Below, piece by piece: positions 61,100 to 64,000 of a stretch of DNA of 64,000 nucleotides. Each line of letters opens with the position of its first letter. The stretch's first letter is position 1. Origin of the DNA: Triops longicaudatus (taxonomy: Eukaryota; Arthropoda; Branchiopoda; Notostraca; Triopsidae); contig JAGQDJ010000006.1 in assembly GCA_022885665.1 (NCBI GenBank), positions 124,001 through 188,000 of the forward strand. The letters run 5' to 3'. The translations under genes were made by a program, and so were the position numbers. Below the pieces are notes generated by a model. It did no database searches, was not told where the DNA came from, and worked only from the letters and a program-made list of their open reading frames with translations.

Positions 61100-61131
61100 A
61101 TTAATTAATTAATTAATCTAATAATTAATTA
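61100..61131. repeat. ATTA tandem repeat
   Basis: ATTA is repeated about four times in 61100-61117, followed by AATAATTAATTA. It may be simple low-complexity DNA or a cluster of homeodomain-type TAATTA sites. Confidence 0.5.
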
Positions 61132-63615
61132 GGAAAAAGATTCGGCTTGATAACACTAATGGTTTTTCTGATGAGTTTCACAGCACGTTAGAATTCGCAC
61201 AAACGATAAATGCCAACGTTTATTATCTCATGCAAAGAATTCGAAAAAAGGTCTTGCTACCGAATAGTGGCGATACACGTTCGGCATATGCCAGCTTTTT
61301 CTTTAGGAAACGGGACAAGTTTTTGTAGCGTGGTCGTTAGATTGAGTGTTGTACCATCCAGTGATGTACTTATTAGTACTCAATACCTGGGGCGGTTCAC
61401 GTTCTTTAGGACTGACCCGCTCCCTAAAAAAGGCTTACACCCCTTTTTATGTCTACTTGAAAGAATTTGCAACTTCTGTTAAAAAGGAAATACATGTGTC
61501 GGTAATAAAACTCTTCTTTCGTGTCAGCTAGTTCCTATGTTTCACCTGCCTTCGTCTAATATTGTCTTCAAGAATACCAACCTGCCTCACAATAAAAAAA
61601 ATCGACGCTTTTGGGCTTTATTTGTACAGTATCCTTTTACCTAAAAATTTTTGCTTTGCTTATATACCGAAAAAAAAATCCGGCACTGACAATATGCGCG
61701 AGCCTATATACGGAACAAATTCAACAGAATTAAAAAAAAAAATAAGCTATTCTGTTCAGTGCATGTATTTAAAATTACGGGAGAAAGGAATTCGCACAAA
61801 AACCCAATTGCGAAAACTGAGCCTGCAAGTTCCGGTGTCCCTTACCAATCTCAATTCCATTTGTTTCTATTTCGACAAGAGAGTACAGATAGAATCCCAA
61901 ATATGGGCCACATAAGGTTCTTCGCGTTTCTGAGAAGGTTAAAGTTTCATTCTACCAAAATGAATGTGAGACTTTCATTGATTATCGCTTTATATCAGTC
62001 TTCAAGCTATTGGCGTTATTCTTCGGACATTTTCGATATTCAAATATTTTCAGTGAGACCTCAAAAACGCCGGTTCAAAAATGACTCTAAATATGATTAA
62101 ACTTGGACATCATTCGATGTGACGAGGAACACAGTCTGTAGTTCATAGAACACAAGCCTGTTTTCAAAAACAAGAGAAATGTCGGTGATAATGACTAAAC
62201 TGAGTTAACGAGTTACATGGAATCTACAGACATCTGATGCATTTTCTTAAAAATTAAAGATACGCCCCCCACCAAAAAATAGCTTCTGCATCAAATTTAA
62301 ATTCTTACTAAACAAGTACATCTGTACACGTTTGGAATATGGCAAGTTTCATGCTAACTAAACAATTTTTATAATTTATAGTAACAAGAGGACTTCACTG
62401 ATTAATGTGTGAAACTATTTATTCTTCTAAGTAAGACTTTCTTATTAGGTTTACGACATATATTTTGTTGTATTCCATTGATATGGAAAATTACGCTCTC
62501 GACGCATTTATTTAAACACTGCGAACAAGAATGGGGCACAGATAGTGCAGTGACTAGGATTCGGAGGTGGGGTGAGGCCCTCTAAGCACAGACTTCCGGA
62601 CAGACTGAAGCAAATACGATTGCAATTATTCGGTCAAGCAGAAACACTAAAATTTTGGCAACTTTCTAGCAGATTCTTCAACACGGCTAAAATAAAATAT
62701 GAGGAAAATATACAATACTGTGGAAAATTATAACATTTTTACTGCTTCAAGACTGTAGTTTTTTCTCTATATAAAATGAAATAGTTTTCCGTGAAACCTG
62801 TTTTTTAAGCGTTTTCTGTATTTTTTTATTCGAAGGTCGCTCGTTAATTGCAACAATTCCTCATGCACGACCGAGTTACACAATAATCCATTTCGACTAT
62901 ACCTTCCTTCTTACATTAACAGTCCTATTCCTACAACAGTGTGTATGAAGCGGTTTGCTCTCCCTCTTTCTCTTACACCACTTATACCACCTATACGTGT
63001 TTTAATTAAAATGTATGGTCAGGGCTACAATTATGTAAACTATAGAGCCAGTCTATTCTAGGTGCTTTTTTAATAACTTTACCCTAGAGCCAGATAATGA
63101 AAAAAGAAAACTACCCTTAATGCGAAACTGCTATCAAGACAACGGTAAGTAAATTACTGCTGTAGCAAAAAGAAAACGTAACCATTTCTGCCATTAGTTT
63201 TTGATTTAGGCCTGTCTCTCTAACAGCGTCTTTACTTTCTGGTACTAATGTTTAAATCCAAGTTAGGACCAACATTTAAGCTCCAAGTTCCTAATGATAA
63301 TAAGAATCTAATTCGCAAATCATATCAAAAAGAAAATTTATGAAATTATGACATATTTATTAAATCAAAAATTCAAAATTAAATCAGATGTCACATTTTC
63401 ATTCTACTATTGCACGTTGCACAGAACAAGTAAAGTTATGCATCGCCTTTGGGGAACTTTTTCACAGCATATCACGTTTTGGCTCACGAAACAATCCGCG
63501 AAATTTGTGCTTACCTACATCCAATCATGTTACACCACGAAACGAAGTGTTAAATGAAGAATGCATTCAAACACGAATGTTGAAAACTTCTAGAAAGGAG
63601 CGTCTCGTTACTAAC

Positions 63616-64000
63616 CTTTGATGTGAAATAGCCGTTGTCGCCTTGGAAAGGGTCTCAAGCGAGGTAAAGTCCCATACAGCGACAATTTACGATGACGCTG
63701 GTGCAAGGCCAGTATTTGCTGGTGGGTTGGACCGTAGGAGTCTGGTGGTAACGAACTGGGTTCGTAGCTATCGCCAACCGTCGTGTTGTCATCCTGGAGT
63801 GGAGTCGACGTCTTCAATGACACCATGCGTAAATCGCGGCGACCCATGACTCGACCGGTTTGATCAAATGCGTTAGTTCCGGTTGGGTTCGTACTAAGAA
63901 CAATGGCTCGCTTCACACTCGCACTATCTGCGCGTGTTCGGGTCACATTTGTGCTCGAATTCCATTCGACGAAACCCCCTTCCGAGTCCGAATCTGTAGT
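63616..64000 (-). CDS. Internal exon of an unknown gene (partial)
   Basis: An open frame of 128 codons enters from the right edge and ends at a donor GTTAGT after ATC AAA G at 63616. It is rich in Ser, Thr, Arg and Pro, with NSSTNVTRTRADSASVKR and a basic HQRHRKLSLYG...RPFPRRQR end. The first codon visible at the edge is in frame, so the exon continues beyond the window. I do not recognise the protein; it looks like a disordered linker with possible phosphorylation sites (RKLS). No following exon was found in the 7 kb downstream, which implies a long intron or a small missed exon. Confidence 0.55.

Larger units (their letters stand above)
56256..63615. other. Gene-poor stretch, 7.4 kb
   Basis: It contains the upstream region of the Dachs-like gene and perhaps an intron or 3' flank of the gene at the right edge. 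A 26-base T run lies at 58810-58835 and an ATTA-rich tract at 61100-61131. The + ORF at 58134-58397 has no known domain. I find no exon I can support. Confidence 0.4.

Overview
The window looks like nuclear DNA of an arthropod, most likely a crustacean-type pancrustacean; a branchiopod is plausible but not provable here. Genes are split by GT-AG introns, many only 50-120 bases long and a few of several kilobases. The gene set (a Dachs-type myosin, a GTSF1-type piRNA factor, a C1q-domain secreted protein, an eEF2 kinase, an Arl4 GTPase, ATF4 and TEFM) is animal and fits an arthropod. I assembled all gene models by hand from splice sites, reading frame and family knowledge. Every internal exon junction listed keeps frame.

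Left part (1-18.3 kb): the last exon of an unknown + strand gene (63-324); a 4.6 kb gap; a + strand gene for a secreted or membrane-anchored protein with a basic cleavage-like motif (4929-5978); a convergent C1q-domain gene on the - strand (6263-7928) whose 3' end probably overlaps it; a complete 11-exon eEF2 kinase gene (-, 9283-13870); and a six-exon GTSF1-like CHHC zinc-finger gene (-, 16898-18223).

Middle part (18.3-46 kb): a gap of about 8 kb; an intronless Arl4 GTPase coding region (-, 26364-26972); an ATF4-type bZIP factor (-, 31099-32287) with an ATG-free stretch before its start and an alternative-frame ORF over its N terminus; a small acidic protein of unknown family (-, 33792-36089); a five-finger C2H2 factor (+, 39801-41705) with a T-rich 3' flank; and a TEFM gene (-, 43962-45631).

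Right part (46-64 kb): an 18-exon Dachs-like unconventional myosin (-, 46796-56255) with a 4.1 kb first intron, a gene-poor stretch, and one exon of an unknown - strand gene that runs off the right edge.

These are independent eukaryotic genes, not an operon. Several deal with gene-expression control: eEF2K acts on translation elongation, ATF4 on the integrated stress response, GTSF1 on piRNA silencing and TEFM on mitochondrial transcription elongation. Their proximity is probably chance. I saw no phage, insertion sequence, CRISPR array, rRNA or convincing tRNA.
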